A stretch of 64,000 nt of DNA from Pammene aurita (GCA_947086415.1 OX352296.1:33868901-33932900), one strand, 5' to 3'. Positions 1 to 12,037 are shown, counted from the first letter of the stretch. Translations and numbers: made by a program. The notes: generated from the sequence alone by a model not told the origin.

Positions 1-690
1 AACTTGTCACCGCATATTTCACATCTCAATCTAGGGATTGCTCCAATTGTTATTACTTTTAACTTAAAAGTTTTAAGAGAAAAGAAACCTTTACTTTGCT
101 AATTACTCAGTGTCAGTCGTCTTTGGGTCGTCTACCTGGAAAGTGCTAGTAACGAGCAGTCGTGCGTGTGTGACCTTATCGGTTTTGTCGTCTCCTGTTC
201 CCTTTCAAAAATTAACACGTGCTACTGAGTGAGGAGTAAGTACTATTCGTATTTTTTATTTTTTATATTGTTTGTAAAATAATAGGAATCGCACTAGGTG
301 AAAACAGAGGGCTGAAAAAGTGAAATTGCGAACAATGTAAGCAAACCATTCAATACAATATGCATATTCTAGCACTTGTTTATTAATTTAATGGTTTAGT
401 TTAGGATCATGTTGTGGTAAGTACTGTATTGATTAAATAAATAACACACGATTCGTGTGTTATTTATTTAATCAGTACAGTACTTTCTAACTTAGAAACT
501 AGCATATACAATTGTTCTTTTCAATATTGTAAGATGTAGATTATATGTAATGTAAATGATTTTATTTTTTATAGCTTACATGTACCAGCTTAGCTACGAT
601 ACTAAATTGTTAATTATTAAGATTCTTTTGTTAAGTTAGACTGATTGTTATTATTCAATAAAGACCAGAGTTTACCGAGTGTTTATATCA
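1..690. other. Intergenic sequence, no gene seen
   Basis: AT-rich DNA with no convincing reading frame. The only structure I see is the perfect-looking hairpin at 419-485, listed separately. The region ends at the TA that was the mariner target site. Confidence 0.5.
419..485. repeat. 67-bp near-perfect hairpin
   Basis: Two 33-nt arms (419-451 and 453-485) pair with one mismatch around a single-base loop at 452. The arms contain GATTAAATAAATAACACACGA. No TA or longer target duplication is obvious, so it may be a tiny MITE or a simple cruciform-forming palindrome. Confidence 0.75.
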
Positions 691-692
691 TA

Positions 693-1983
693 CATAGGCT
701 GCTATTTATATATCCGGAAACCGGGATTACAATCTTCTTAAATAGCATATTTGACCTCCATGGTAAAATTTGAACTTTTTTAAGTACAGGCCGGTATATT
801 TTTTCTTTCTTATTAACGCTCGTGTTTTGTTTTTGACGGGTTTTAAATGTCATCTCGCAGCAAGAATGGAACTCACTCGTGAAAATATTCGTGCTATGAT
901 TTATTATGATTTTCGGCGTGGTTTAACGCAACAACAGTGCATAGATCAACTAACTTCAACTTTTGGTGATGAAGCCCCATCTAAAACTACTGTGTATCAC
1001 TGGTTTAGTGAGTTCAATCGTGGACGTAGTATGCTTACGGACGAAGTTAAGGCAGGTCGCCCGAAATCGGTCGTTGTACAACAAAATATCGAGGCTGTGC
1101 GAAAACTTATAATGGACGACCGACATGTTACGTACTGCGAGATAGAGGCGACTCTGGGTATTTCTATGACCAGCATTAATAGCATATTACATAATTATTT
1201 GGCTGTAAAAAAAATTTGTTCGCGTTGGATACCCCACAACTTAACAAAAGAGCAAAAAGATGCTCGCGTCGAATGGTGCAATAAAATGTTAAAGAAATAT
1301 AACCGTGGTGACTCAAAAGCCGTTTATAACATCTATACAGGTGACGAATCCTGGATCTATGCATACGATCCCGAAACGAAGCAACAATCAACGGTATGGG
1401 TGTTTCAAAATGAGCCGAACCCTACGAAAGTTACTCGTGCAAAAAGTACATTGAAACAAATGGTGGCCTGCTTCTTCGGTATTAATGGCCATGTAGCTAC
1501 AGTGCCACTAGAAAACCGTAGAACGGTTAATTCAGAGTGGTACACGACCATTTGCTTACCGGAAGTATTTGAACAAATTCGTAAAACTAACCAGCGACGA
1601 AGAATCATTCTTCATCATGACAATGCCAGCTGTCATACGTCACGCGAAACAACTCTATTTTTGGAGGGTCAAAATGTGGAATTAACGGGTCATCCGCCGT
1701 ACAGCCCTGACTTGGCACCCAACGATTTTTATTTATTTCCAAATATAAAGAATAAATTACGCGGTCAACGATTTTCGACCGCTGAAGATGCTGTCGACGC
1801 ATTCAAACAACACGTTATGGAGGTACCTCAGGCGGAGTGGCAGAAGTGCTTTAAAAATTGGTTCACGCGAATGCAAAAGTGCATAGATCATCAAGGGGAA
1901 TACTTTGAAAAACAATAAAACCATTTTCAGCCGTGTACGTTTGTTTGTTTTTTTGTTTCCGGATATATAAGTAGCAACCCTCG
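693..1983 (+). mobile_element. Full-length mariner transposon
   Basis: 1,291 bp, the usual size of mariner. It is flanked by TA target duplications at 691-692 and 1984-1985. The terminal inverted repeats are about 29 bp (693-721 and 1955-1983). They share the core TTATATATCCGGAAAC and differ at only a few outer positions (CATAGGCTGCTAT against CGAGGGTTGCTAC). The element encloses one uninterrupted transposase gene, so it is structurally complete and may be recent. Confidence 0.93.
866..1918 (+). CDS. Mariner transposase, intact (350 aa)
   Basis: DD34D transposase of the IS630-Tc1-mariner superfamily, which cuts and pastes the element at TA sites. The start is taken at 866 (MELTRENIRAMIYYDFRRGL), the family's normal N-terminus. 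The frame is open from 770, but those 32 extra residues look like untranslated leader. The N-terminal half carries paired helix-turn-helix DNA-binding regions. A WIPHNL linker motif lies at residue 121. The catalytic residues are D160 (TGDESW), D252 (HHDNASCHT) and D287 (YSPDLAPND), giving exactly 34 residues between the last two. There is no internal stop or frameshift and the length is typical, so it could be active. It is unrelated to neighbouring genes. Confidence 0.95.
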   Translation: MELTRENIRAMIYYDFRRGLTQQQCIDQLTSTFGDEAPSKTTVYHWFSEFNRGRSMLTDEVKAGRPKSVVVQQNIEAVRKLIMDDRHVTYCEIEATLGISMTSINSILHNYLAVKKICSRWIPHNLTKEQKDARVEWCNKMLKKYNRGDSKAVYNIYTGDESWIYAYDPETKQQSTVWVFQNEPNPTKVTRAKSTLKQMVACFFGINGHVATVPLENRRTVNSEWYTTICLPEVFEQIRKTNQRRRIILHHDNASCHTSRETTLFLEGQNVELTGHPPYSPDLAPNDFYLFPNIKNKLRGQRFSTAEDAVDAFKQHVMEVPQAEWQKCFKNWFTRMQKCIDHQGEYFEKQ

Positions 1984-1985
1984 TA

Positions 1986-2399
1986 TAATTGTAGTATTTG
2001 TGATGACATTGATAATTTTTTCTATATTGATTTTAGAAAAAGTAATAAATCCCATTGAACCAATGATTTTCATCGTTTAATTAACGGAATCGGTTACCGT
2101 AACGTCAGAATTTAAGATTTTATTTTTCGGATCCGTAATATCCGTATTATCCGGATACCCGGATCCGTCAATTTTTTGGATCCGTAATATCCGGATCCGA
2201 AAAACTGACGGATCTTGCAAACCCTATTTGAGACTGTACATTGTTATTCGAAGACTGTTATAATATTAAATTCTAACAATGATTACGGATACAACGAAAA
2301 GAAAATTATAATAGTATTATAATTTTCTTATATTATTTTCTTAATTTTTATCTTTTTATATTTAGTATAATGAATTGTATCTAGGTCTATACCTAAAAT
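1986..2399. other. Non-coding, short GGATCCG-rich inverted motifs
   Basis: No gene. Between 2128 and 2215 the words ATCCGTAATATCCG and GGATCCG recur in both orientations, suggesting a decayed foldback sequence. Confidence 0.35.
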
Positions 2400-3054
2400 A
2401 GGGTACCTCCCCTATACGTAAAGTGGGGAGTGATATTTTTTTTCATTTCAACCCTAACGTGTGATATATTATTGGATAGGTATTTAAAAATGAATTGGGG
2501 TTTCCTAAAATCATTTTTCGATAATGTAAATATTTTCGGAAATAATCGCTCCAGAAGTAAAAAAATATGCGCCCCCCCCCCCCTCTAACTTTTGAACCAT
2601 AAGTTTTAAAAATATGAAAAAAATCTCAAAAGTAGAACTTTATAAAAACTTTCTTGGAAAATTATTTTGAACTTGATAGGATGAATAGTTTTTGAAAAAA
2701 AAATACAAAATAATTTCTGAACTACGTTTGTAATTTAACCGTATAAGCAGGTGTTTATTGTACCTGTAATTTCTACAAAATTACAATGAAATGACGTGCT
2801 TTCAAATAAAGTAAAAACGGTGAAAATCGGTTCACGCAATAAAGAATTATCCCATAAAAATCATCTTCCATACTTTATGCTCGCGCGCAATAGTTTACTC
2901 AATTTGCCGATAGATGTCGCTGTACATGGAACTCTCATATCATATCCTACATGGCGGTGTTATTAACTCTTAAGTGGGGACACTTACTGTGACCGACGGA
3001 AAACTACGGAACCCTACAGTGAGCGTGGCCCGACACGCTCTTGGCCGGTTTTTT
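2400..3054 (-). repeat. Interspersed repeat, ACCGGCCAAG family (copy 1)
   Basis: Read on the minus strand it starts ACCGGCCAAGAGCGTGTCGG at 3054 and runs to about 2400. A closely similar copy lies in the opposite orientation at 24510-25340. This copy lacks the outer (GGAC)n tail seen in the other. It contains a homopolymer C tract near 2570. No coding capacity is seen; the family is common in Lepidoptera, but I cannot assign its class. Confidence 0.7.
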
Positions 3055-3289
3055 ATGTAATGAAAATCACTTCCAGTAACAAAGTAAACTTAAAAACAAA
3101 AATCAAGTAAATTACAGTTCACGACTATAGCAATGTTTGCACTTTTTATGAAGTTCCAAAAGTTAATTATACTTGTTTACTAGCCGGCGCAGCGCACCGC
3201 CAGTGCAGTACAAGGCCGCACTGGCAGGGTCGCCATGTAATGTGTGGCATAGTGAAACAACTATTTAGGTTCAATGTCGTATATATTCT

Positions 3290-4610
3290 GGATTAACTCA
3301 AACTCAAACATTTATTCAGTAAGTAGGCCACAAGGGCACTTTTACACGTCAAAGTAAAAGAGAGAGAAAAAAAATCAAACTACACCGGTTCTAACCCTAC
3401 ACCTCTGACCCGAGAAGAATTATGTCCGGCAAGAAACTCGGCGGGACTTATTTTTTCAAAACAACAGTACATCAAAACTAAACAATACATATAGTGCGTT
3501 GTTCTATAAGAAAACATATCAAACCAAGGTTAGATTAACCAACAATAGGTTATAGTTTAAGAAAAATACCAAAGAAAAAAGATGAGTCCAAATCTGACTA
3601 TTGAAAATAAATTACATACAAGTTTGATATACTTTCTTACCTGAACTGTGTCTTCTACATAAATTTCCAAATTATAATAATCCATCATCAACAGTTAGAA
3701 ACAAACTTTGAATTTAAATAATATAAAAAAAAGTACTTAAGTGATTCTAGTATACAATAAACATACTATTTCTAAATTATACTTAGAGATGTATAAGGTC
3801 TCCAAGTGTCTTGAATAAAAAAATATGGATAATCAAGCACCGAATGTTGTGTCTAAAGCCAATTAAACTAAAATTAAATATGATTAATAAAAATTTACGT
3901 AAATGTGTTGCCCCAGTTAGCCTAAACAGACCGGTCTCCACAAACAGCACCCGTTCACGAGTATGACGCATATCTCAGCCATCGCCTCCCTCAACCTTTC
4001 TTCGGGAAAGTGGCGACCCGATCAACGACGCCACCATAAGCAGAGCCTTTTAAGCGAGCATGACATGTTCAAGCTGGCGGGCTTTATTAATTAATAAAAA
4101 CTAGCCATGTTTAGTCTGGTGAGAAACAATATTCTGTGCACGTATTTTACATGCGTGAACTAAATTACAATATAAAAGTGACATAGAGATGTACATGTCT
4201 CTAAGCGTCAGGATCATTAAATATATATCTATACATATAAATATTTGCGAATGCAAGACTTAGAGATGTATAACGTCTCTAAGTGTCCAAATACTAAATA
4301 AAAACAAAATAAAATAAAAATGAAAAACAGGTAATACTGGACACTAGTAAAGCTGCTTCATAGAGTAATGTACCTAATAATTTCTCAATTTGTATTGTAC
4401 TAACTATATCAAGCTACAGGCTTAAAGGCATCGTTATCCTCAATGAATTCCTTTAAAGTATAGTACTCTCTCCTCAACAAATAGCGCTTAACATAAGACT
4501 TGAATTTATTTAGTGGCAAATTCACTACATCAGCGGGGACTTTGTTATAAAAACGTGTACAGTTCCCAGCAAAAGACGTTACCTGATATACCAGACGTTA
4601 AATTACTATT
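3290..4610 (-). pseudogene. LINE relic: 3' end of a non-LTR retrotransposon
   Basis: The minus strand at about 4408-4571 translates to the last ~54 residues of a jockey/CR1-type reverse transcriptase ORF: FYNKVPADVVNLPLNKFK, then YLLRREYY, ending in TGA. Downstream to about 3290 is the 3' UTR, which contains repeated palindromic words (TTAGAGATGTATAACGTCTCTAAG near 4260, a variant near 3783) and ends near AATGTTTGAGTTTGAGTT. The rest of the ORF is missing, so the copy is 5'-truncated. Clade assignment is tentative. Confidence 0.6.
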
Positions 4611-6192
4611 ACATTACCTGATATACCATGTGTGGGTAAAACGTAGCACACACTACAGAATACAACACGGATATAACAATAGATGCACTTAATTTATAAG
4701 CCTAGTCTGTCAAAATTAGGTTACGCCCTCAAATAACAATTTCGAACGTAAACAATACGAGGCGTAACGGCCGTATAATTTGTCTGTCAACTGTACAAAA
4801 CATGGGCGCACAAAAAACGAAGGAAAAAAGGTTAAAAAGGTAAAATTATCACGTTTAATATAATTGATTGCGGCCGTTTGGGACGTGCTGCTTACAGGGC
4901 AGCGTGAGAAACGTCGGGGCGCAGACCGGGCGAGCGTGACGCGTAGCGGCAGCCCTGTGGTTCTGTAGAAGGACCGAGATTGCACTTCCGTAACGTCGAA
5001 GTATTTCAAATAGTAAGGTAAGGTTGTCTTGTTCTGTTAACCAAAATTTAATTTGATGGACAATCCTTAGGCGGGGCAGGTCACTTTCTTGGGATGCCAC
5101 TTTTTGAGGTTGTAACATAATTAGATTATGAAAGGTGAGAATCATGAATTGCTTGATGCATTTTTAGGCTATGCAGCAGCTTTTCAACATATTATATTCT
5201 TTGCTTTTCAAATAATTCTGTACGGCATTATAGTAATTGTTAATACCTTATTAAAAGCCAACAAGCTTTAACTTAAGAATATATAAGTTGTGAAATACTA
5301 ATTAGGGTACCTAAACGTGTTAAATAAATGTTTAATAAAAATGATGTAAAAATTACATCTTGATACCGGACTTCTCCGACGACGACTCTCGACTCCTTAT
5401 TTTCGGTGGAGCATACTGTGAGGTGGAGAGTTCTCCAAACAGCTGTTTAATTTTCTTATTTCTTAGTCCAGCACCGTGCCTAATATGACCTGCACTGAAC
5501 TCGAAAAAAACTGTAAAGGTTCTTCGAAATAAAAGCGGAACCCAAAAAACGGACAACTCCATTAAATATCCCTGTCAGATCGTAATGTCTACTAGTTTTT
5601 TTTCTCGCCCCCGCTGTCAAATTATGCTTACAAAAGGTGTTAACAAAAAAGAAAACTTACCAATACTCACCCCCGAACGCCGAGAAAAAAGTGGCAACTA
5701 TCGTTAAACTCTTATGTAGATGTGATGTTCTTCCCCGAGACGATAATTGTGGTTACATTAACAGTCGGCCAAGTTAAAATGACCCTTAACTGGCTGACTT
5801 AAAATCTACGGCAATCAGTCATTCCAATAGTTGTAAAAGACGGGACGACGAGCGTCTATAATCTGTAATTATTTTCTTAGATATAGTGAATTCATCGATC
5901 ATTGGAACAAGTTTTAACTATGTTTATTAGGTTACTCGTGTGTTTGTTTTATTGTGACTAGATTAAGCTGTTATCCCGTAGTCTCCGAATGTTTCAGAAA
6001 ACTTATTTGTATGTTTTGAAGTATTTCAATTGACATAATCCTAAAATAAAACATAAAATCTTAGCTGCTACTAAGGTTTAGGTTATAGGTAGTTACTTGT
6101 ATTTTGTATCCTCTGATTAATTACCAATTATAACCTTATAAACCTTGTGAGATTCCAACATTTTTTTATACTTAAATCTCTTTAGGTACGTG
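4611..6192. other. Intergenic, nothing recognised
   Basis: Short frames occur (for example minus 4716-5145, plus 5353-5562) but lack known motifs. I see no repeat pair or RNA gene. Confidence 0.4.
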
Positions 6193-6194
6193 TA

Positions 6195-6274
6195 TAGTTT
6201 GTCCGGCGGCTTAAGGATAAATGCGCCATATTTTATGTATGGAGCATTTTGTCCTTAAGCCGCCGGACAAACTA
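6195..6274. mobile_element. 80-bp MITE, TAGTTTGTCCGGCGG family (copy 1)
   Basis: Near-palindrome flanked by TA. The inverted termini are TAGTTTGTCCGGCGGCTTAAG. A second copy with the same ends and a more divergent centre lies at 33439-33516. It is too short to code, so it must depend on a transposase elsewhere. Confidence 0.8.
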
Positions 6275-6754
6275 TACTTAAGAATTACTCAATTATTAAT
6301 AAGAATAAGGATAATGTAGGTAGATATAGACTAACTACGAGTACCTAGAGAGTTTCAAATCGTAGTTACCTAGGTAATTTTTTCCGGAGCTATATTAGCT
6401 CATTCTTAATCTTGAAGTAGCTACGTACACTTAGGTACTAATAGGTTACCTATATATTCCTCATATCATAATTCAAAGTATTGAACCAACCCGTAAAGAT
6501 ATCAATGCTACTGCGTATTCTGTATAATGATTGTACAATAAAAACGAGACATGACACATGACATGAATAACGTAATGTTTTGGTTTAATGATAAACCGTG
6601 CGAGTACATGACACGGTCCCGTTAATTGGGGGTTATCGGGACGTCCGCATGAAATTAATAATGATTACTTTATATTTATTAAGTAGGTATAACAACAAAG
6701 CCATAGGTAGTACAAGTATTTATCTAATAATTGTAGCGCAGTAATTTACTCATA

Positions 6755-7197
6755 GACTAAGAGCTGAGTACGTCAGATATGATACAATTATGAGAGCAAC
6801 GAAACCCGTCTAGTTTGTTTTACTATCCTTATTCCTAGATAGAAAAAACTATCGAAGTTGACTCATTTATAGAGGACAGCGCCTATATTTTACCATTAGA
6901 ACATGAATGAACTCCCTGCCGAGGTTTTCCCAGTGGGCTACAGTATGAGGTTCTTCAAAAAAGGAGTGTATAGGTTCCTAAAGTTAAACTCCTGGCAATG
7001 ATATAATCTAATTAATTTCGCACAATGTTGCATCAAACCCAGAACTCTAGGGTTTGTACTGTTCAAGTGGTTTGCATTACATCTCCGGATCTAGAAATAT
7101 GCATAAGTATAGCAAACTAACGGACGGGTTTCGTTGCTCTCATTATTGTGTTATACTCTGCATACTCATATCTGACGTAGCCAGCTCTCCGTCTATC
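6755..7197. mobile_element. Non-autonomous TIR element, CTACGTCAGATATGACAC family (copy 1)
   Basis: The ends are inverted: GAGCTGAGTACGTCAGATATG near 6761 and its reverse near 7170-7188, followed inward by ATGAGAGCAACGAAACCCG on both sides. Related copies are at 11040-11612, 46781-49600 (disrupted) and 60846-62496. No transposase is seen in any copy. Confidence 0.7.
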
Positions 7198-7727
7198 ATG
7201 TTTTGATAAGATGAAGTCAGATAGCCACATATGTAACCACGTATGTTTTTTTTGTATGATAAATCCAAAGGCTAAATATTTCTGATAGTTTTAAATAGAG
7301 TAAAACGAAGACCGGTACATAAAGGTTTTTGTCATAATAATGAGGTACATAAACATTTATTTTATATAACTGTGTGCTCTTTTGGGAGGTTTCCCACGAA
7401 GGACCAGCGTCAAAGTCAATGACACAAAAGGTGTCGACTCCAAGCCAAGCCTATATGATTAAGGTACATAGTAGAGAGCTCAATGACGCTTTAAAGTGTA
7501 GCTAAGTATACGAATATGACAATGTGAGCTATATTTACTCTCGTTAAAAAAATATGCACATTAATTAACAGATAATTGATAACCAAGTTTGTTTTATATT
7601 ATTCTCTCCATTCCGGATACGAATTTGTATGTAGAAGTGCACAGCTAAACTATTTTGCCTAATACGAGTAATAAATCATAGCCCAGATTTTTTTTTTACA
7701 AAAGGATATCGCAATCTAGCTAGTGTA

Positions 7728-8128
7728 AAATAGTAGTTTTCGATACAAGTGCGAGAAGTATGTCATATTGCACGAGTACTGAGGTCAAGACTCGGGACGA
7801 GTGAAAATGACACTTCCGCACGTGTGTCGAACAACGTTTTTTAATACAATTGCGAAAAAACTACAATGTAGTAAAATTACATTTATATTCTGTCAGTGTA
7901 CGAAAGAGTCGAAAGACAGCTTCATTCAATCGCGCGTTGTTCAAGTAATACCTACTATTGGGTCTCGCATAATACTCCTTTATGCCCAATCGCGCGTAGT
8001 TCAGGTGAGTCATGTATAAGCGGGTCTTCTGATTACTTTTTAGCACTAGTGCATAAAATCAAACTTTATGCACGATTTGCAGCTACATAAACTAAACTTT
8101 TTGAGCAATTGTATTAAAAACATTTTTT
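7728..8128 (+). repeat. Interspersed repeat B (copy 1)
   Basis: About 400 bp shared in the same orientation with 53441-53826. It runs from TAGTTTTCGATACAAGTGCG to GAGCAATTGTATTAAAAA and includes GACACTTCCGCACGTGTGTCG. The apparent 60-80 residue frames here are not conserved coding sequence. Class unknown. Confidence 0.75.
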
Positions 8129-8459
8129 TATCGATATCGATAGTTATCATTCGTAATAAAATGACATTAAATTTGTTACGTAGTACTCATTTTCTGAAGT
8201 GTCTATTATTTTCAATGAGGTGGTATAGTGACGTCATTCTTTGTTACCCGACTACGGCAAAGCCAAAAGAAAGGGTTATTTTACTACTCAATATGATAAA
8301 GTATAGTTAAGATTAAAATAAATAACATTAAGATAGATACAAAATAATCCCACTTACAATTTCTTTTGCATATTTTAAATTAACTGTCGCGAATGATTAT
8401 AAAATAATGTAAATATATCGGCATGACTTTTTTATATCATAATACTCGATGTCGATAAA

Positions 8460-9037
8460 AAAAACCGGCCAAGTGCGAGTCGGACTCGCGCACCGAGGGT
8501 TCCGTACAAAACTGTAGGTATATAAGTAAAAGTTCACCCATCATCATCATCTAGGTCGATTAGTGTAAGAATGTCCCATAATATTTATTTATTTATAGAA
8601 ACATAGCATCGAAGGTAGCAACTTTAAAATTATTAAAAAATATTTTTATTATATGATGTAACTAAAAATTTACGGTTTTCGCAATTTTTCCTTTATCTGT
8701 GCTATAAGACGTTGCTTCGTACCAAATTTCAAGATTCTGAGTTCACGGGAAGTACCCTGTAGGTTTTGATTTCCTGGCGAGTTATGAAAGTTTCCGGCAT
8801 AAACGGCTGTATCTTTTGATTGCGTTGGCTTTTGGCTTAGAAGTTTGATTTTTTCACAGCTTCAAGGGACGGGGAGTCGAAGGGGAAAGGGAGTATTTGA
8901 TATAAATTTCAGCTTGATACCTCCACGCGTTCCTGAGAAAAAGCTAGGGTCTTGACAGACGGATACACGGACGGACAACAAAGTGATCCTATAAGGATTC
9001 TGTTTTTTCCTTTCGAGGTGCGGCACCCTAAAAATCT
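8460..9037 (+). repeat. Interspersed repeat, ACCGGCCAAG family (copy 2)
   Basis: Starts ACCGGCCAAGTGCGAGTCGG at 8463. It ends after GACGGACAACAAAGTG and GAGGTGCGGCACCCTAAAA near 9035. A reverse copy is nested at about 34145-34730. It has the same head and tail layout as the copies at 2400 and 24510 but a different middle. Confidence 0.7.
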
Positions 9038-9094
9038 AACATTAGCTAGATTGCGACAGTCTTTTGTTTTGCCGCGAAAATTCCGGGCTCTGCT

Positions 9095-9360
9095 GTGCAT
9101 AGGCCCTAAGACACTATGATAGACTAATGAAAAATTGGACAAAAATCTCATAGGGGCAAGAAGAAGTGCTTATGATAAGACGCGCGTTTGTATCTCTAAG
9201 TACAAATGCGCCGTCAACGCGCGTTTGCATCGATGTAAGTGTGCAAAGGTCGGGTAAGGTACAAGTCGCGTCTGACTTGCGTACGAATCGCGTTTGCATC
9301 GACACAAAGTATACAAACGCACGTCGACGGCGCGTTTTAAAAACGCGGTGTGCATAGGCT
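9095..9360. repeat. CpG-rich patch with CGCGTTTGCATCGA repeats
   Basis: The motif CGCGTTTG(C/T)AT recurs at about 9183, 9220 and 9290, with an inverted form near 9312. The patch is bracketed by GTGCATAGG near 9098 and 9349. It may be a decayed foldback element; no coding function is evident. Confidence 0.35.
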
Positions 9361-10373
9361 CTAAACTGCTGGCCAAATCCCGTAAAAATCCACCTATCCC
9401 GGTCTTGTGCCTGTTTCGGCCTCTTGCCGGGGAATCAGGCAAGTATCCAAATCGCTCCGCGCCATCTCTGGGCTTGCTTGCCCTGTCCACGTTTCTCGTG
9501 CGGCATCCATTTGGTGGCTACAATTAATTTAGATATAAATACCTATGTATAGTTATTTAGAAAATCTAGTTAATACGTATAAACTAGGTGTCTATAAAAA
9601 ATTACATTGAAGAGGTTTTAAGGTAGGTAATTAAAAATTTAATGTTATTATATGAAACTTATTATATGATTTATATGAATAATACGTAAGCCACAGACTT
9701 CTGGAACATATTTCGCACTATCAGAGCAATTAAAAATAATTTTTCATGTTATTGTCTAACCTCTGGGCCACGACCCACGACCCGATCACGACTGACCTGG
9801 CGAGTTGTTATTGAAGTTTTGTTTGAGAGTAGGTGTTTATATACCGTCAACTGGGATAACTGGAGACAGTTGGGATCAATGTTACTCTGCGTCCGTAGGA
9901 AACACCTTAGACAACCCTACACGTGATCCCTGGGTGGTGCTAAAAGAGTAACAAATTTGGCAGCTGCACTGTCCCATCTGGACCTCGCAGCACTCACTGG
10001 ATTTTCATTATCATCTGCTTTCCTACGACTACTAACCCCGGGGAAGAAATGCCTATCTATATCCAGTCACATGTAGCCATACGATAAATAAACGTTTTTA
10101 AAGAAACAAACAATTTTCTTCTGAAAAACAATTGTTGGATAAAACTAATAGTTTTTTTTTAATTTTATTTTTTTAAGGATCTCCAACGGATATTAAATCT
10201 AGGTACAGTACTAGACAAGATACAATAGTCAAGCAAAGATCCATAGCCAGTTATAGGTGACCTGACCACACACAGCTTATTATACTACACGGGTATCCAT
10301 CAAATATTAAAATAAAGATTACAGAATAGAAAACGAAGAGCTCAATAAAAGGCTGAAAATATCAAAAATATTT
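9361..10373. other. Intergenic, nothing recognised
   Basis: No gene, RNA or repeat pair is seen in this stretch. Confidence 0.35.
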
Positions 10374-10491
10374 ATAACGGGTTACTCACGTAACTTAAGT
10401 CGATTTTTGATCGACGTGTTTCGATCAATTTACGATGATCATTTTCACGAGTAACCCGTAACGACGAGTAATTACGTGAGTAACCCGTTAT
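10374..10491. mobile_element. 118-bp foldback element, ATAACGGGTTACTCACGTAA ends
   Basis: The 20-bp termini ATAACGGGTTACTCACGTAA (10374) and TTACGTGAGTAACCCGTTAT (ends 10491) are perfect inverted repeats. A third, internal GAGTAACCCGTAACG lies near 10450. Probable MITE; no second copy in the window. Confidence 0.7.
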
Positions 10492-10788
10492 GATTATTTT
10501 TAGTATATTAGAGTCTCACGAAAGTTTTATAGTTAAAGCTGAAAATATCTTCAAATATCGATTCAGTGTCCGCATACCAACAGATGCAATTGGCTTAATT
10601 GCATGTGAAATAATGGATCGCGGAACGGTTCTCATAAACAGTATAAACACTGGCTGCAGCAAACCCGTCTGCTATTTATACCACTTTACCAATTCGCACC
10701 GTCAATTTGATGGCGAGACAAATTGAACACCGGCCGGGGTTTTAATTTGCAGGCTTAAATGGTGGGTATAACCTACGGCGAGTAGGTA

Positions 10789-10924
10789 CAGTCGCCATCA
10801 GATACATCGGAGCGGCCAAGGTGGTCACAAATATCTGAACAACGCCTCTATTGTCAAGGAGATAAAGTGTATGTTCAGATATTTTTGAGTACCGTGGCCG
10901 CTCCGAAATATTTGATGGCGACTG
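10789..10924. mobile_element. 136-bp MITE, CAGTCGCCATCA family (copy 1)
   Basis: TA-flanked element with inverted ends CAGTCGCCATCAGATA and TTGATGGCGACTG. The two halves carry paired GGAGCGGCCA and ATCTGAACA blocks, so the whole unit folds back on itself. Four more copies are at 36252, 36530, 39032 and 46624. The CAGT ends and TA targets fit mobilisation by a Tc1/mariner-type transposase. Confidence 0.88.
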
Positions 10925-11039
10925 TACATATGTTGCCTGCATAAAGAACTTTATGGTTGACTGGGGAAAACCCAATGTATTTTTTTCTAATGCCTCTAAA
11001 TATAATCCGTTATCGTTATTGGTAAATCCTCTACTATTA

Positions 11040-11612
11040 TAGATGGAGAGCTAGCCACGTCAGACATGACACAATAATGAGAGCAACGAAACCCCTCTAG
11101 TCAGTTGGCAGCAGTATACTATGCTAATTTGTAGATCTGGATATCTAGCAGCTGTAAAGTAGTGGAGGTCAAAGAATGCAAACCACTTCAAGAAAACAAA
11201 TCCTAGATTTCTGGGTTTTATACAATATTATAAGAAATTATATAAATAATTAGATTACATCATTGCCAAAAGCTTCTGTTGGGGGAAAGTACCTAGTGTC
11301 AAACGACGTATAATGTTATTCATAGTTTGTTGCCTACTGTTTTTGTTTTCGCAGTAATACGCAATGTTTATTGTTCTAATGTTAAAATACAGGCCCTGTC
11401 CTTTATAACTGAGACAACTTTGGCAGTTTTTACCTATTTTGGTATTACTTTTTTTATACAAAAATTTTGCTAGTCTGACACTCTGACCTCCACCCATTAA
11501 AAGCTGCCAGAAGCCCGGATCTAGTAATAAGGATAGTATAGCAATCTAACCAGACGGGTTTCGTCTCTCATTATGGTGTCATATCTGACGTAGCCAGCTC
11601 CGAGTCCATTAG
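11040..11612. mobile_element. Non-autonomous TIR element, CTACGTCAGATATGACAC family (copy 2)
   Basis: The left end GAGAGCTAGCCACGTCAGACAT (11045) pairs with the right end ATATCTGACGTAGCCAGCTC (near 11585-11604). The interior shares CATAGTTTGTTGCCTACTG and GGCCCTGTCCTTTATAACTG with the copies at 46781, 49400 and 60846. Confidence 0.7.
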
Positions 11613-11658
11613 TACCTACAGTTTTGTTTATAGTATAAGAGCCCACGACACTGAACCT

Positions 11659-12037
11659 AGTTCGATAAGTCTCCTAGATGAGATATATATATAATTAGTC
11701 ACGCCTTTAATAGGGGAATACCAAATGCCGATGCTGCAATGCAAAAAAAGTGGCGGCGTATTTATTTATTTTTTAATATAAAATCCGGTTTCTAGTATGA
11801 TAAGTCTCCTAGATTTCCTTTGTTCCTCGAAGCGGGGCAGGGGTAGGGCTACACGATAATGCGGTGCTGCAAGCCCCTATGCCTGGCCTTGTCAGTGGCA
11901 GCAGGATCAAAAGTTTGTAGATGTATGCCATTGCCAAAACAAAGCACCACTTGTTTTTGCATTGCACCATCGGCATTTCGTATTCCCCCATTAAAAATGT
12001 GAATTATACATATCTCATCTAGGAGACTTATCGAACT
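11659..12037. mobile_element. ~380-bp foldback MITE with ~100-bp arms
   Basis: AGTTCGATAAGTCTCCTAGA at 11659 is inverted at 12018-12037. The pairing continues inward for about 100 bases, through GGGGAATACCAAATGCCGATG against its reverse near 11965-11990. A third partial copy of the end, GATAAGTCTCCTAGAT, lies at about 11800. Nothing is coded. Confidence 0.7.

Noticed and set aside
770..865. Upstream ATG extending the mariner transposase by 32 residues
   Set aside because: The extension is hydrophobic and unlike mariner proteins; MELTREN at 866 matches the usual start.
7801..8310. Cluster of small plus-strand frames
   Set aside because: They lie in interspersed repeat B, and the second copy at 53441 does not conserve the frames.
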